A DNA stretch of 64,000 bases from Cymodocea nodosa (taxonomy: Eukaryota > Streptophyta > Magnoliopsida > Alismatales > Cymodoceaceae). The notes under the pieces are model-generated. The model had not been told where the DNA came from and ran no database searches. It was given only the letters and a program-made list of their open reading frames with translations. Positions 36,221-48,689 of this stretch are shown one piece after another. The stretch is from contig CM072339.1 of NCBI GenBank assembly GCA_036874045.1, forward strand, positions 18,607,501 to 18,671,500, read 5' to 3'. The translations under genes were made by a program, and so were the position numbers. Each line of letters opens with the position of its first letter. Position 1 is the first letter of the stretch.

Positions 36221-36232
36221 TGACACGTGTCA
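36221..36232. promoter_or_regulatory. 12-bp perfect G-box palindrome
   Basis: TGACACGTGTCA is its own reverse complement and has the CACGTG core bound by plant bZIP and bHLH factors (ABRE/G-box). It lies about 490 bp upstream of the proton-pump TATA box, a plausible place for a regulatory site. Binding is inferred. Confidence 0.5.
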
Positions 36233-36706
36233 CAGACATAAATATTTGCCGGAATCCAATGTATAATAATTGTTTTAACATTTTCGCCGATCATAATTAA
36301 AAAATTATATTTACAGAGAAAAAACATTTTTTCATTTCATCCTGGTGGTTCAAAAAGAAGGGGACCAAAAGCAGGAGCCGTCCAGTTCTTTTATTACATA
36401 CATATATATATATATATATATATAATAAGAATGCACTTATTGAAGATTTAGTCTGACCACAAAATAACAAGAGCGAAATTTTTATGAGAATAAGTAGATT
36501 AAGATAGAACCAGTGAGCGGAGGCTCCGGTGCTGGCCACAAAAAAAAAAAGGGGGAAAAAGGCGCAGGGAGGAGACTTTTTCGTATTTGTTTTGATGGCG
36601 AAAATAACATCAGGGAAGACTTCCCACTTTTCCAGCATCGAAGCATTACAGCGAGTGGACCCCAAACCGGGGGAGGTGGGACCTGGCGCAGGGGTGGACG
36701 TGGGAC

Positions 36707-36713
36707 TATAAAA
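36707..36713 (+). promoter_or_regulatory. TATA box of the H+-ATPase gene
   Basis: TATAAAA set in a GC-rich context, 247 bp upstream of the start codon. Transcription would then begin near 36740, giving a leader of about 210 bases that contains a TTCC-rich pyrimidine tract and one upstream ORF. Confidence 0.7.
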
Positions 36714-36847
36714 CCCAGGCCACCTCCGAAAGAAGGGAAGTCCGTCCCAGGCACCAGCGCCGTTGCCAGCAGTGTCACTCGCAGCGAGCGCTCCGTCCTT
36801 CCTTTCTTCCTTCCTTCCTTCGCTCATTACTCCGTCCGCCGGTTCGC

Positions 36848-36862
36848 ATGTGTGCTCTTTAG
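36848..36862 (+). promoter_or_regulatory. Four-codon upstream ORF in H+-ATPase leader
   Basis: ATG TGT GCT CTT TAG is the only ATG between the predicted cap site and the main start codon at 36954, leaving about 91 bases between its stop and that start. Short upstream ORFs that permit reinitiation are known from other plant proton-pump genes. An effect here is inferred. Confidence 0.6.
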
Positions 36863-36953
36863 GTGGGGAGGGGAGGAGGAGAAGAGGGTTTCCGCTTCGT
36901 GTTCTCGCCGTGTCTTGATTGCTTGGGTCTCTGCCGCCTGAGGAGGTGCAAAG

Positions 36954-39900
36954 ATGAGTAAGGGGACGAGTCTGGAGGAGATCAAGAATGAGACCGTTGA
37001 TCTGGTGAGACGATTCTCCTTCATTCATCTTCTTCTCCACCACAAGCTCTTCTGGGTTTCCTCGCCTTTTCCCCGTTTCTTCCTGTGATTTTTTTCTTCA
37101 GGGAGCAAGGAAGGGAATCCTTCTTTCTTTGTTTCTTTGTTTTTTTGTTTTTTGTTTTTCTTAATGGAAAGCTCTCTCCTCCAGGTCCTTTTCCCGCAGG
37201 TATTTTTTTGTTTTTTACTTTTTTTTAAATTTATATTTAAATTATATTTATCGTTAAATTTTTTTATCTAAAACGCAACTATTAGAATTTAATAAAATTT
37301 TCCGTATTTTATGGTCTTCAGAATGTTAGGGGATAATGATCGTTCAATTTATGTGGAAATTTCTTCCATAAGATCTAATAATAAATTCTATATGATTATT
37401 AATTGTGTATTTTTACCAGATGGGAAATGCCAATAAACGTTTATTTCAAATTATCCGACGGTTTTATTTTTACCTTTTTGGTGTCTGAGGATAAGGTTTT
37501 TTGTTCGGCCAGACACGTTCTGCCGCACATGTTCTGTTTTGACTTTGATGTTAACGTAAGTGACCGCAATTATTCATTTATTCTTTCTCATTCTGTGAAC
37601 TAATTTTTTGTCCACAGTGAAGAATAATTTCCCCTTTAAAGTGCAGTATTGCACCATCCACTCACCAAAAGTAGAGGCTTCCCTCGGCCCTTCTTTTCCA
37701 TCCCATCCTACCAGAAAAGAGAGAAAATCTACTTTTCCACCGTAAACTAACGTCAGAAATCAAATAATAAAAGTAAAAAGAAAATGTGCAAGCATTTTTT
37801 ATCCTTGATTTCTAATTTTTTTTGACTTTCATGTAATTTTCTCCACCGGTGTTTCGGTCCCTCACCTCACATGCCGTGGTCTGCCATCTCCTTTAATTAA
37901 TAAAATAAAATCACGCCGTTGAGGAATCCCGGGCGCTACCCGTGGTACTTGGAACGTTCTCTTCCTCCCAGAACAGATCTTTTATTTTATATTCATGCCC
38001 AAACACCAATCTCCGTTCAACACTTTTATCGATAGCTTGGGTTCTGGGCACACCTTAGATGCTTTTGCCACTGCCACCGTCCGGAAGCAGGGAAAGGCAC
38101 CGGCGGAAGAGCGGGTCACGCCCTTTTGAAATGATTTTTCGAGTCAACTTTTGAATTAGAATAAAAAAATATTTAAATATTTAGATCAAATAGATGAATC
38201 GACTGAAAGAAACCACAGAAGAGGACGAAGAATCAGGTGCTGTGGAAGTTTTTTGTTTAATTGTTCTTTTCTGGCTGTTTCGTAGCAGAAATCTTTGTGA
38301 TGCTGTTTAAATTTGTCCTTTTTTCCGGAGGAGGAAGGAAAAGGAGAAGATTGCGAGATCTTTGTTTTTCCTTTGGACTGAAGTGTGTTGTGTCGTATCT
38401 TGCCCGTGACTGGTCTGGTGACTGGAGAGTTCTGTAGTTGTAGACCGTGATATTTCGATGTTTTTTCTTCGAATTGAGATCCTCATGGGCATCTCTCTCT
38501 CTTTTTCTTCAATTTTTCAATCTTGGTTGTTGAGTTCCTCGTTTTGGATGACTGGGTTTTTAATTTTATCCCTCTGGGTGGTGGCGTTTGCAGGAAAAAA
38601 TTCCTGTCGAGGAGGTGTTCGAGCAGCTGAAATGTACCAAAGAAGGTCTCAGCTCCTCCGAGGGGGCCAACAGGCTCGAGATCTTCGGACCCAACAAGCT
38701 CGAAGAGAAAAAGGTATAATCTTTTGTTTTCTGCGACTTCTGTCATCAGTTGAATTGGTTTTGCTAGATGTTCGCTGATTTCTGTTTTTCTTTTCCTCTT
38801 TCTCATTTTCTAGGAAAGCAAGTTCCTCAAGTTCCTGGGGTTCATGTGGAATCCTCTCTCGTGGGTCATGGAGATGGCTGCAATCATGGCCATTGCTTTG
38901 GCCAATGGAGATGGGAGGCCCCCGGATTGGCAGGACTTTGTTGGTATTGTTGCTCTGCTCTTCATCAACTCCACCATCAGTTTTATTGAAGAGAACAACG
39001 CTGGTAACGCTGCTGCTGCTCTGATGGCTGGTCTGGCTCCCAAAGCCAAGGTCAGTACGGTTCTTTATGCATCAGATATCTGTTACTTTGTTTTACTTGT
39101 TTAACTAGGTTAAGATATTGGCATATGAAATCAGATTGACTTGTGATAAACAATATCAGATTGATTTGTGCCTCTGTTCTGATGACTATATGATATGCAT
39201 GATGATGCTCTTAGGTGCTCCGAGACGGGAAATGGTGTGAAGAGGAGGCCGCAGTCCTTGTTCCCGGAGATATCATCAGCATCAAATTGGGTGATATTGT
39301 TCCCGCTGATGCCCGTCTCTTGGAGGGTGATCCTTTGAAGATTGACCAATCTGCTCTTACCGGAGAATCCCTCCCAGTCACCAAGGAACCGGGTGATGAA
39401 GTTTTCTCTGGATCCACCTGCAAACAGGGTGAAATTGATGCTGTAGTCATTGCCACTGGGGTTCACACCTTCTTTGGTAAGGCGGCCCATCTGGTGGACA
39501 GCACCAACCAGGTTGGTCACTTCCAGAAGGTCCTCACTGCCATTGGTAACTTTTGCATCATCTCCATTGCCATTGGTATAGTTATCGAGATAATTGTCAT
39601 GTATCCCATCCAAAATCGAAGGTACAGGGATGGGATTGACAATCTCCTGGTCCTCTTGATTGGTGGAATTCCAATTGCCATGCCCACTGTCTTGTCTGTC
39701 ACCATGGCTATTGGGTCACATAGGCTTTCTGAGCAAGGCGCTATCACCAAGAGAATGACCGCAATTGAGGAAATGGCTGGCATGGACGTTCTCTGCAGTG
39801 ACAAAACTGGAACTTTGACACTAAACAAGCTGAGCATCGACAAGAACCTAATTGAGATTTTTGCCAAGGGTGTCGATAAGGAGCACGTTGTCTTGTTGGC

Positions 39901-42900
39901 TGCTAGAGCATCCAGGACAGAAAACCAGGATGCCATTGATACTGCTATGGTTTCGATGCTAGCAGACCCAAAGGAGGTAATTTTAACATAAAAAGAAGTT
40001 CTATCATATGAAAATTCAATGTCATGCTTTAAGTTACTAATCGTTTATATTTGATGTTGAATTTCAGGCTAGAGCTGGTATTAGAGAAGTCCACTTTTTG
40101 CCCTTCAACCCTGTAGACAAGCGAACTGCTCTTACATACATTGATTCTGATGGTTACTGGCATCGTGTTAGCAAGGGAGCTCCTGAACAGGCATGTTACT
40201 CATGGTGTTCCATACTTGTAGCTCCATGTTTTCTAATTTATTGAATACAAAGTAGTATGACAAGCTAACAAATCAAGTCCACCATTTGGGTTGATTGGAA
40301 TTGGAACAGATTATGACCCTCTGCAATGTCAGAGAAGATGTGAAGAAAAAGGTTCATGCTGTGATTGAAAAGTTTGCCGACCGTGGGCTTCGTTCCCTTG
40401 GTGTCGGACGACAGGTTTACTTATCCCTCTCTCTCTCTCTCTCTCTCCAAGTGCATCTATGGATCGTGATACCAATCTAAACCTCATCTTTGTTTTGACC
40501 GCTTTTGTTCTTGATTCTCCAGGAAGTTCCAGAGAGGTCCAAGGACAGTCCTGGGGGACCATGGCAGTTTGTTGGGTTGTTGCCTCTCTTCGATCCTCCA
40601 AGACATGACAGTGCCGAGACTATTCGCAGGGCACTCAATCTTGGTGTAAATGTGAAGATGATCACTGGTGACTACCATTTCTTTCCTTTTACCAATGTAT
40701 AAAATTTTATCATAAACTGTCTATTAATATGTTAAAATCAATTCCTGTTATCCAGGTGATCAGCTTGCCATTGGCAAAGAGACTGGGCGAAGACTTGGCA
40801 TGGGAACAAACATGTATCCTTCCTCTTCATTGCTCGGTGACAGCAAGGACTCTTCAATTTCGTCTCTTCCTGTTGATGAGTTGATCGAAAAAGCTGATGG
40901 TTTCGCTGGAGTGTTTCCAGGTGAACCTATCGTTTCTTTTTGAATGGATTTCATAGTTTGTGTTCTCGATCTAAAGTTCATATATCATGTTGCAACAGAG
41001 CACAAGTACGAAATTGTAAAGAGGTTGCAGGATAGGAAACACATTTGTGGAATGACTGGTGATGGAGTGAATGATGCTCCAGCTTTGAAGAAGGCCGATA
41101 TTGGAATTGCTGTTGCTGATGCCACAGATGCTGCAAGAAGTGCATCTGATATTGTTCTGACTGAACCTGGACTTAGTGTCATCATTAGTGCTGTCCTAAC
41201 AAGTAGAGCTATTTTTCAAAGAATGAAGAACTACACGGTAAGTAGCATCATATCCTTTCGTTCACTCTTTGCCACTTTTCCCCTCATTTCTGTCAGCTGA
41301 TCTTTCATTCTATTGTCCATTTTTTAGATCTATGCAGTGTCCATCACAATCCGTATTGTTGTAAGTACCAAACTTGAATATTATTGTAAAATTCAATTAG
41401 AAATTAGAATTATAACTAATTATTGTACTGATTGCTGATTTCTCTTTATACTTCTTATTTCAGCTTGGCTTTTTGCTCATTGCACTTATTTGGAAGTTTG
41501 ACTTCTCTCCATTTATGGTTTTGATCATTGCAATCCTGAATGATGGTGAGAACGCAACCAAAATCAAGATGATACCATGTTAATCCGGTATAAGCTTTTT
41601 GCTTGTAAGAAAATGACCCTTTTCCTTATTTTCTGTCTGTCAGGCACAATTATGACAATCTCCAAAGATAGAGTGAAACCTTCTCCCATTCCAGACAGCT
41701 GGAAGCTTAGGGAGATTTTTGCTACCGGAGTAGTGTTGGGGTCCTATCTTGCAATAATGACGGTTATATTTTTCTGGGCCATGGCGGAAACAGATTTCTT
41801 TCCTGTGAGCCCTTGTACTTGTATTGTTCGTTTGGTTTGTATGCATTTCGAATTGACAGGTTTATACCATAAAATGAAGGAAATATATTATCGAGCTGTT
41901 ATCATTTGGCTTCTTTAATTTCTCTTGGGATCACGTAACTATAGTTGCATCTTTTTTTCTTCATTTCAGGATAAGTTCGGCGTTAGGAATATCAGGGATA
42001 GTAGAAGTGAGAAGATGGCTGCTCTGTACCTGCAAGTCAGTATCATAAGTCAGGCACTCATATTTGTAACTCGTTCTCGCAGTTGGAGCTACGTTGAGCG
42101 TCCTGGGCTTCTCTTGGTCACTGCCTTCATGATTGCACAGTTGGTACGTATATGTGATTCTGCAAATTCCCTTCCTGTTGAATTTTGATATCTATGTGTG
42201 GTGGAAATTCTTTCACATGACATATCTTCTGCAAATGTCTTTCCTCTTGAACTTCTTTTCTGCTCAACACTAGATCTTAATCTAAGATGTGCATAGTTTC
42301 CTTGGTTATTTGATTCTTAGAATTATGTGAAACATTTTTGTCATGCTTAACATCTGGATAGGTTTCCTAACCCTAGTTCTTATCTAGCTTTAAATGTCAT
42401 GGGCCAATATGGTGTCCTGCTAGAAAGCTATTATACAAATACAATCATAAAATGCAGGCTTCCTTTGAAAAGTGTAACACAAGTTATTGCTCTGGCTGAT
42501 ATTTTCCTTAGATAAACAGATCAATCCTTGCATTTCAGAATTGGTTCCAATGGATATTTATTCCACATCTCTTCATAGCTATTTGCTTTTTGCAGATTGC
42601 AACCTTAATAGCTGTCTATGCTAACTGGGGCTTTGCAAGCATCAAGGGAATGGGATGGGGTTGGGCTGGGGTAATCTGGCTTTACAGCATTGTGACCTTC
42701 GTTCCTCTTGATTTGCTCAAATTTGCCATCCGCTATGCTCTTAGTGGAAGGGCCTGGACCAACATCATAGAGAACAGGGTATTTCTCATTGGTTGCGACC
42801 TATTTCTTGATTTCCCTTGTTGGTAATACCTATTTGCTGACACTTGCTGTTCAATTGCTTTTGATCAGACTGCCTTCACCACTAAGAAGGACTACGGTAG

Positions 42901-43275
42901 GGAAGAAAGGGAAGCTCAATGGGCCACAGCCCAAAGAACCCTGCATGGCTTGCAGCCGGCTGATACACAGACCCTCTTTAATGACAAAGACAGTTACAGA
43001 GAGCTTACAGAAATTGCTGAGCAGGCTAAGAAGCGAGCTGAGATTGCCAGGTAACTACTGATGGACTGATCACTGAATTCTAGCACCTAGGGAAAGAAAA
43101 GTAACGGATCCATGGATGTCATCTAATGTGTGCTAAGTGCTGACTCTTCCCTTTCTCTTGTTTTGCTTCTCTGAACAGGCTTAGGGAGGTCCACACTCTC
43201 AAGGGTCATGTGGAATCAGTGGTTAAGCTGAAGGGGCTTGACCTTGACAATATGAACCAGCACTACACTGTGTAA
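36954..43275 (+). CDS. Plasma-membrane H+-ATPase (P3A-type proton pump), 952 aa
   Basis: Sixteen exons: 36954-37004, 38594-38713, 38814-39050, 39215-39976, 40068-40190, 40310-40414, 40523-40667, 40756-40920, 40999-41237, 41328-41360, 41464-41545, 41644-41804, 41970-42143, 42596-42778, 42869-43050, 43179-43275. All join in frame to 952 codons plus TAA, the normal family length. The protein pumps H+ out of the cell using ATP. Visible features are the actuator TGES (185-188), the phosphorylated Asp332 in CSDKTGT, the nucleotide-binding KGAPEQ and the hinge TGDGVNDAP (Asp591). The proton-binding Asp687 lies in LNDG of membrane helix 6. A C-terminal autoinhibitory domain ends Tyr-Thr-Val, where phosphorylation of Thr951 would create the 14-3-3 site. 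All introns are GT-AG except intron 5 (GC-AG). Gly replaces the usual Ala at 462, 464 and 521. The gene looks intact and functional. Confidence 0.97.
37005..38593 (+). other. Intron 1 of the H+-ATPase gene (1.59 kb)
   Basis: By far the longest intron of this gene, after only 17 codons. It is T-rich with no inserted element recognised. A long first intron in this position is a common site for transcription-enhancing sequence in plants, but nothing specific is visible here. Confidence 0.7.
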
Positions 43276-44650
43276 TGACGCTGCATTCAAAGGCTACAGA
43301 CCCAAAGGGTGTTAAATTAGAAGACATGTTCTTGGGAAGAAGCAGCGCCCTATCCTTGGAAGACAAGGAGAATGTGATAGGCGTGTTTAAGCCTTAGCCC
43401 TAGTAATTTTGTTAACGTGCTGCATTATTACTACTTACCATCTTCCCACTTCTCTTCAAAAGTTGTGGAGATGTAAAATGGAATAATATCAAACCATATG
43501 CTATTTTATTCAAGACATTTCTTATTCAGATTTTCTTCTGTGATTCTCCCATAAGTAAGCTGTTTTTCACTGATGTCCGTAACGTTTTTCTGCTGTATTC
43601 CTCTTCGTTCTCTCATATTCAAGGAGCCCTTTTCCTTTGGTGTAAATGGGGCTCATGTAACCTGATCGTTGGTTTGTTTTTAGGTAAATGGGGATTGTCA
43701 TAGTATCATTGATTTGCCACATCCTGAAATTCCTCTGTCAAGTTAGATGTATGCGCCCCCTTCATAAACACCATTTACACCATAGACAAACAAAATTATA
43801 TAAACACTATTTGCACCATAAGCAGAAAAAATTATAAAGAACATGAAAACAAAATGGTATAGACGGCTTTCATTCCAACATGCTAACAAAAATAAATGCA
43901 GGATGTTCAGTTCTTAATTAAAATATGGTATCCCATATGGGTATTCTAGAATCGGGGAAGGGGTCAGATTAAGGGCACTACACCTCTTCTAGTTTGCTTA
44001 TTTGGTACCACTAAACATTGTTCTTTGCTCTTCCACCCATCTTTTCTGGCAAAGCCTATCTTAGTATGGATAGCAGAGTTTTTCGAAACATATATGGCTC
44101 AAGGATGTAAGCATGACACTGGTGAACCACATGACCATGGTGGAGGAATTTGGGAGAGAGGACTCATGGTATCCATTTGTATGGAGTGAGCATATTTCCA
44201 TAATAGACTACGAAGCCTAAAGATGGTAAGAGGCGATCAGCTAGTCCAAGAGGAATGTCATGACCTCAACTTTTAAACAAAGGCTTGTCTGCGGTCTTAA
44301 GAAAATTGATCTGAATAAGATGACAAATGATAATTTTGGAGGATTCATGGTGGGAATTCATTGCACCACAGAAGACTAATTCTTTATAGATAAGAAATGG
44401 CCGTCACACTCTCTTTTAGAAAGGGCCAGATTACGACGATGGTGAAGAAAAAAAGACATGTCACACTTCTCTCAAAAATGAGATCGAACTACAACGACGA
44501 TTTGAAAAAAGAGAAGACAAAATTTTGGTACACTCCCTTCGCGAAATAGGTCTGGATTGTAACGACAATAAGTCAAAAATGTACTGTTTTTTTGGAAAGG
44601 TGTCGTTAAAATTTTGTTGTCAAAAACAAAGAAGATGACTGTGCCACCAG
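43276..44650. other. 3' UTR of H+-ATPase and intergenic DNA
   Basis: The first 220-250 bases are the likely 3' untranslated region. AATAAT at about 43482 is a candidate polyadenylation element. No gene is recognised from there to 44.65 kb. Confidence 0.5.
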
Positions 44651-44654
44651 AGGA

Positions 44655-45450
44655 GACAAACTGTTTTTTTTTTTTTTTTTAAGCAACAAAAAATAGTAAT
44701 ATATATATATCTGAAAGTAAATATAAGGTTAAGTATTTCAGATATAAAATATAAGTATTAGAAAAAAATAAAAGATGTCATGTTTTATATCTGAAATATT
44801 TAAATGAAAATCACCAATATCTATGATAGATAATTCACACGAAAAATATATGTCAAAGAAAATATGCATATATGGGCAAATGAAGTTAAAATACTTTAGA
44901 CATAAATATTCAAGAAAAGTATGAATATCTAAAGTAAAGGGAAAAGCCTAAAAAAATGATGAATAGGTGAAAAGAAGAATAAATGGATAAAAGAAAAAAA
45001 AAAAAGAAATCATAAGAGAGCATGATGAAATCTCAATATTTAAAGGGAAAATCAAAATGTTTTAGAATATAAAATGGAAAATAATTAAGCATCTTAGCTT
45101 AAATTGTAAGATGTAATGAAAGGAAAAAAAAACATATAAAAAAAAAATAATAATAAAGAAAAAAAGGAAGGAAAAAAATATCCATTTAAAAAAAAGAGAG
45201 GAAGGAAATAATGGTTTGACCAAAACATGCATGCAGTTGAATCGAATTAAAAAAAAAAAAAAAATCAAAATTGGTTTGACTCAAATTGTGGAGAGAAAAG
45301 ACCTTCTTTTCTTTTCTTTTTTCTTGCTTTAAATATAGACTCAACCCAAACATCAAATAAAAGAAAAAACTAAACAAAGATCCACGTTCATGTAGATCGA
45401 CTCCTCTAGGTTCATGGGCATGAACACCTTTGTAACTGCTGCCATACTTC
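44655..45450. other. AT-rich, homopolymer-rich DNA
   Basis: Poly-T at 44.66 kb and several poly-A runs. The words 'TTTCAGATATAAAATATAAGTA' and 'TATCTGAAATATT' resemble the array at 46.9-47.8 kb and form short inverted pairs. No coding evidence. It may be the LTR side of the adjacent gypsy remnant. Confidence 0.4.
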
Positions 45451-45807
45451 ATGTCTCACAAATACACTTTGTACGTCCAAAACTCATCCCATGCAATCCC
45501 TAAGCCACGTACCAAAATGCCGAAGCCTTCGTGCATTCCACATCTCCAAACGACGACTACTGCCGGTTTTGCCAACAAACGCTCATCCGTAATGCCCAAG
45601 GCTTCCGCACACACCTTGCAAGAGCCCACACGTCCGAGCCACCAACACGATGGCACCATGCATGTCCACGTTTGGATCTTCCGCAAGCACCTCCTGGTAC
45701 CTCGCATCCAAAGCATGCCACGTTGTCCTCCACTATGACGACTCCAAGAGTGGCACCACAACTCGACCATATGTATCCGACGTCGAGCGACCTCTAGGAT
45801 TTTTGGA

Positions 45808-46500
45808 TCATCCACCTCCCTCCCTGACGAGGAAGACGAAGCTCCTGCGAAGTTCAATGAAATGAAAGTTCCAAACCACAGAATATATCACCATATTCGT
45901 TGGAAGTTCCAAACGACAAGTGTCGTTGTCGATCGTTTGCAAAATCTTAAAGGGCCCATAACACAAAGACTTGAGCTTGTGAAAAGAACCCTTCGGTCTT
46001 CTTTTCCCGAGATATAACCAAACAATATCACTTGCTTTGAAATTGTTAGGTTGTCGTTGCCTTATCATGTTGAGTTTTATACTTCTCCTAAGTCTTCTAC
46101 AGTTTGCTCCTTCACTTGAGAATGAACTTTTTGAATATGATTGACGAAATGATGAGCTCGAATTGCCTCTAGTTGTCCTTGTAAATCATCCCCTTCGATC
46201 TGGAACTCCAAGTCTAACGGATTGGACGGTAGAAAACCCCAAGGCACTTTCAAACAATGTCTTACTCATGAAGAGCCGCCCTATTGATGGCAAATTGTAT
46301 GTATAGCAAACTTTCATCCTAGGTCTTAGGATGGTGCATGCTATATCATCCCCTCAGAAGATGAATAACTATTTTGTTGACTACTTCTATTTGTCCATCT
46401 ATTTAAGAATGATATGGTGTACTTCGCTTGAGAGAGGTATTCATTAGGTTCCACAATGTGTTCCAAAAGGAACTCAAAAATCTTAGACAGTGATTTCCAA
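45808..46500 (-). pseudogene. Ty3-gypsy integrase C-terminal remnant
   Basis: The frame 46068-45808 reads NNFKASDIVWLYLGKRRPKG, then KSLCYGPFKILQTIDNDTCRLELP, ending NFHFIELRRSF, the usual end of a gypsy integrase. Upstream to about 46500 further pieces of the integrase core can be followed (for example PLDLEFQIEGDDLQGQLEAI and VNHIQKVHSQVKEQ), with stops. Reverse transcriptase is missing; the palindromic repeat array begins where it would be expected. Confidence 0.7.
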
Positions 46501-46559
46501 AATATCATCTTTTTGCGGCAACGGATAACGATCCTTGATAGTGACTTCTAAAATAAAGT

Positions 46560-47960
46560 TATAATGTTTTAATATAGTTATAATGTTTTAGATATTAACT
46601 ATAGATATCTAAAGTAAAATCAAACATTTTAGATACTAAATATAAGCATCTAAAATGAAATTTTAATATTTTGGATATTGAATATAAATGTCTAAAATAA
46701 AATTGAGCATTTTAAATGTTATAATGTTTTGAATCTAATGTTTAAAAAAAGGAATCACAATATAAATATTTTAGATATGATATATACATTTCTACAAAAA
46801 ATTAAACTAAAAAAATTTGAATACTTCAAAAAGTAAAAAGTATTTTAAATGAAATATCTTAGATATAAAAATATAAATATCTAAAAAATCAAAATCAAAA
46901 TATTTTAAATACAAAATATAAGTAACCAAATGAAATAAAATATCTTAGATGTAAAATATAAATATATAATAAATAAAAATAAAAATATTTTAGATACAAA
47001 ATATTAGTATCTAAAATAAAATCAAATATCTTAGATATAAATATCTAAGAAATCAAAATCAAAATATTTTAGATACAAAATATAAGTATCTAAAATAAAA
47101 TCAAACATTTTAGATATAAAAATATAAATATCTAAGAAATCAAAATATAAATATTTTAGATATAAAATATAAGTATCTAAAATAAAATCAAATATCTTAG
47201 ATATAAAAATATAAATATCTAAGAAATCAAAATCAAAATCAAAATATTTTAGATACAAAATATTAGTATCTGAAATAAAATCAAATATCTTAGATATAAA
47301 TATATAAATATCTAAGAAATCAAGATCAAAATATTTTAGATACAAAATATAAGTATCTAAAATAAAATCAAATATTTTAGATATAAATATATAAATATCT
47401 AAGAAATCAAAATCGAAATATTTTAGATATTAAATATAAGTATCTAAAATAAAATTAAATATCTTGGATATAAAAATATTAATATCTAAAAAATCAAAAT
47501 CAAATTATTTTAGATACAAAATATAAGAATCTAAAATAAAATCAAATATCTTATATATAAAATATAAATATCTAAAAATCAAAATAGAAATATTTTAGAT
47601 ACAAAATGTAAGTATCTAAAATAAAACCAAGTATCTTAGATATAAAAATATAAGTATTTAAGAAATAAAAATTAAGATATTTTAGATATAAAATATAAGT
47701 ATCTAAAGTAAAATCAAATATCTTAGATATAGAATATAAATATCTAAGAATAAAAATCAAAATATTTTAGATAAAAAGAAGAAGAGAAGATTATATCAAA
47801 TCTAAGCAAAATAACTTATGACATATAGGCATCTAAGGCAACTAAATATTTTAGATGGAAAAATATAACATCTAAAATAAAAAATTAAATTAATATATTT
47901 TACATATGAGATATAAATATCTAAAATGATACTAAAAAAGTAAAATCAAATTCTTTAGAT
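46560..47960. repeat. AT-rich palindromic tandem array, about 86-bp period
   Basis: The core from about 46985 to 47770 has around ten units, starting near 46987, 47067, 47152, 47244, 47333, 47419, 47507, 47595, 47681 and 47766. Each unit has two imperfect hairpin-forming halves: TTTTAGATA...TATCTAAAA and TCTTAGATATA...TATCTAAGA. More degenerate units extend to both sides. In one frame it gives a repetitive pseudo-protein (YILYLKYFDFDFLDIYIFIS), which is a by-product of the repeat and not a gene. Confidence 0.85.
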
Positions 47961-48039
47961 ATTATATACAGATGTCTAAAGTAAAAAAGACATTAAATAC
48001 TCTTAGATAACAGTAGAAGTTGTCTATAAAATTTATATT

Positions 48040-48270
48040 TTAGTTCAAAAAAAAAGTGATAATGTCAAAATATATAAAAGATATTGAATACTCCTAGATA
48101 AGAGTATAAACTATTTACACAATTTATCTTTGCACTCAAATAAAATATGAAACATCAAAATATATAAAAAATATTAAATACTCTTAAATAAGAGTATAAA
48201 CTATTTATAAGGAATATATATATATATATAATATAAAATGCCCTTAGATAAGAGTCTAAATTATCCATAT
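48040..48270. repeat. Short tandem repeat, about 90-bp unit, about 3 copies
   Basis: Three units share 'ATATATAAAAGATATTGAATACTC' followed by 'TAGATAAGAGTATAAACTATTTA', at about 48.07, 48.15 and 48.24 kb. The last has a TA microsatellite inserted. They are next to the palindromic array and probably part of the same element. Confidence 0.6.
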
Positions 48271-48689
48271 AATATGCATGTTGGTATAAAAAATAAAATA
48301 TTAAATATTCTCTAGTAGAAGTCCAAGTCATGCAAGTTCCCCTCATAATAGTGCGAGTAGTTCGATGGTAGATTTAGAATGTTTTTTATCATTTTTCTTT
48401 ATTTACAAGAATTACATTATAAAATATCAATTTGTATCTTTGTTTGTAAATGATAATGAAATTTGATTTATCCAGATATATACTTGGTATGTTTGATGTG
48501 ACTAATATAATGTATATCAAGTATCCTTCTTATGAGAAGGTATAACGTGCAAGATTAGTTGTTAATTCTTGAGAGGTTTTTTGACACACATATACACAAT
48601 ATATATCCTAAAATGCACAAAAATATATATATAATGAGATGCATTTCTCATTTTGAGAGGGTATCAAGGATTAAGAAAGACCCATGTTA

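Noticed and set aside
36297-37043. 248-codon minus-strand ORF and several others over the proton-pump promoter and exon 1
   Set aside because: They are antisense to the leader and first exon of a clear gene, include a translated TA tract and have no domain.
45456-45857. 133-codon minus-strand ORF next to the gypsy integrase end
   Set aside because: It is in a different frame from the integrase end and has no recognisable motif; likely chance coding in the element's 3' region.
46985-47770. Regularly spaced repeats that could suggest a CRISPR array, and a 104-codon repetitive ORF
   Set aside because: The units are contiguous and lack unique spacers, the genome is a plant nuclear one, and the ORF is a by-product of an AT-rich repeat.
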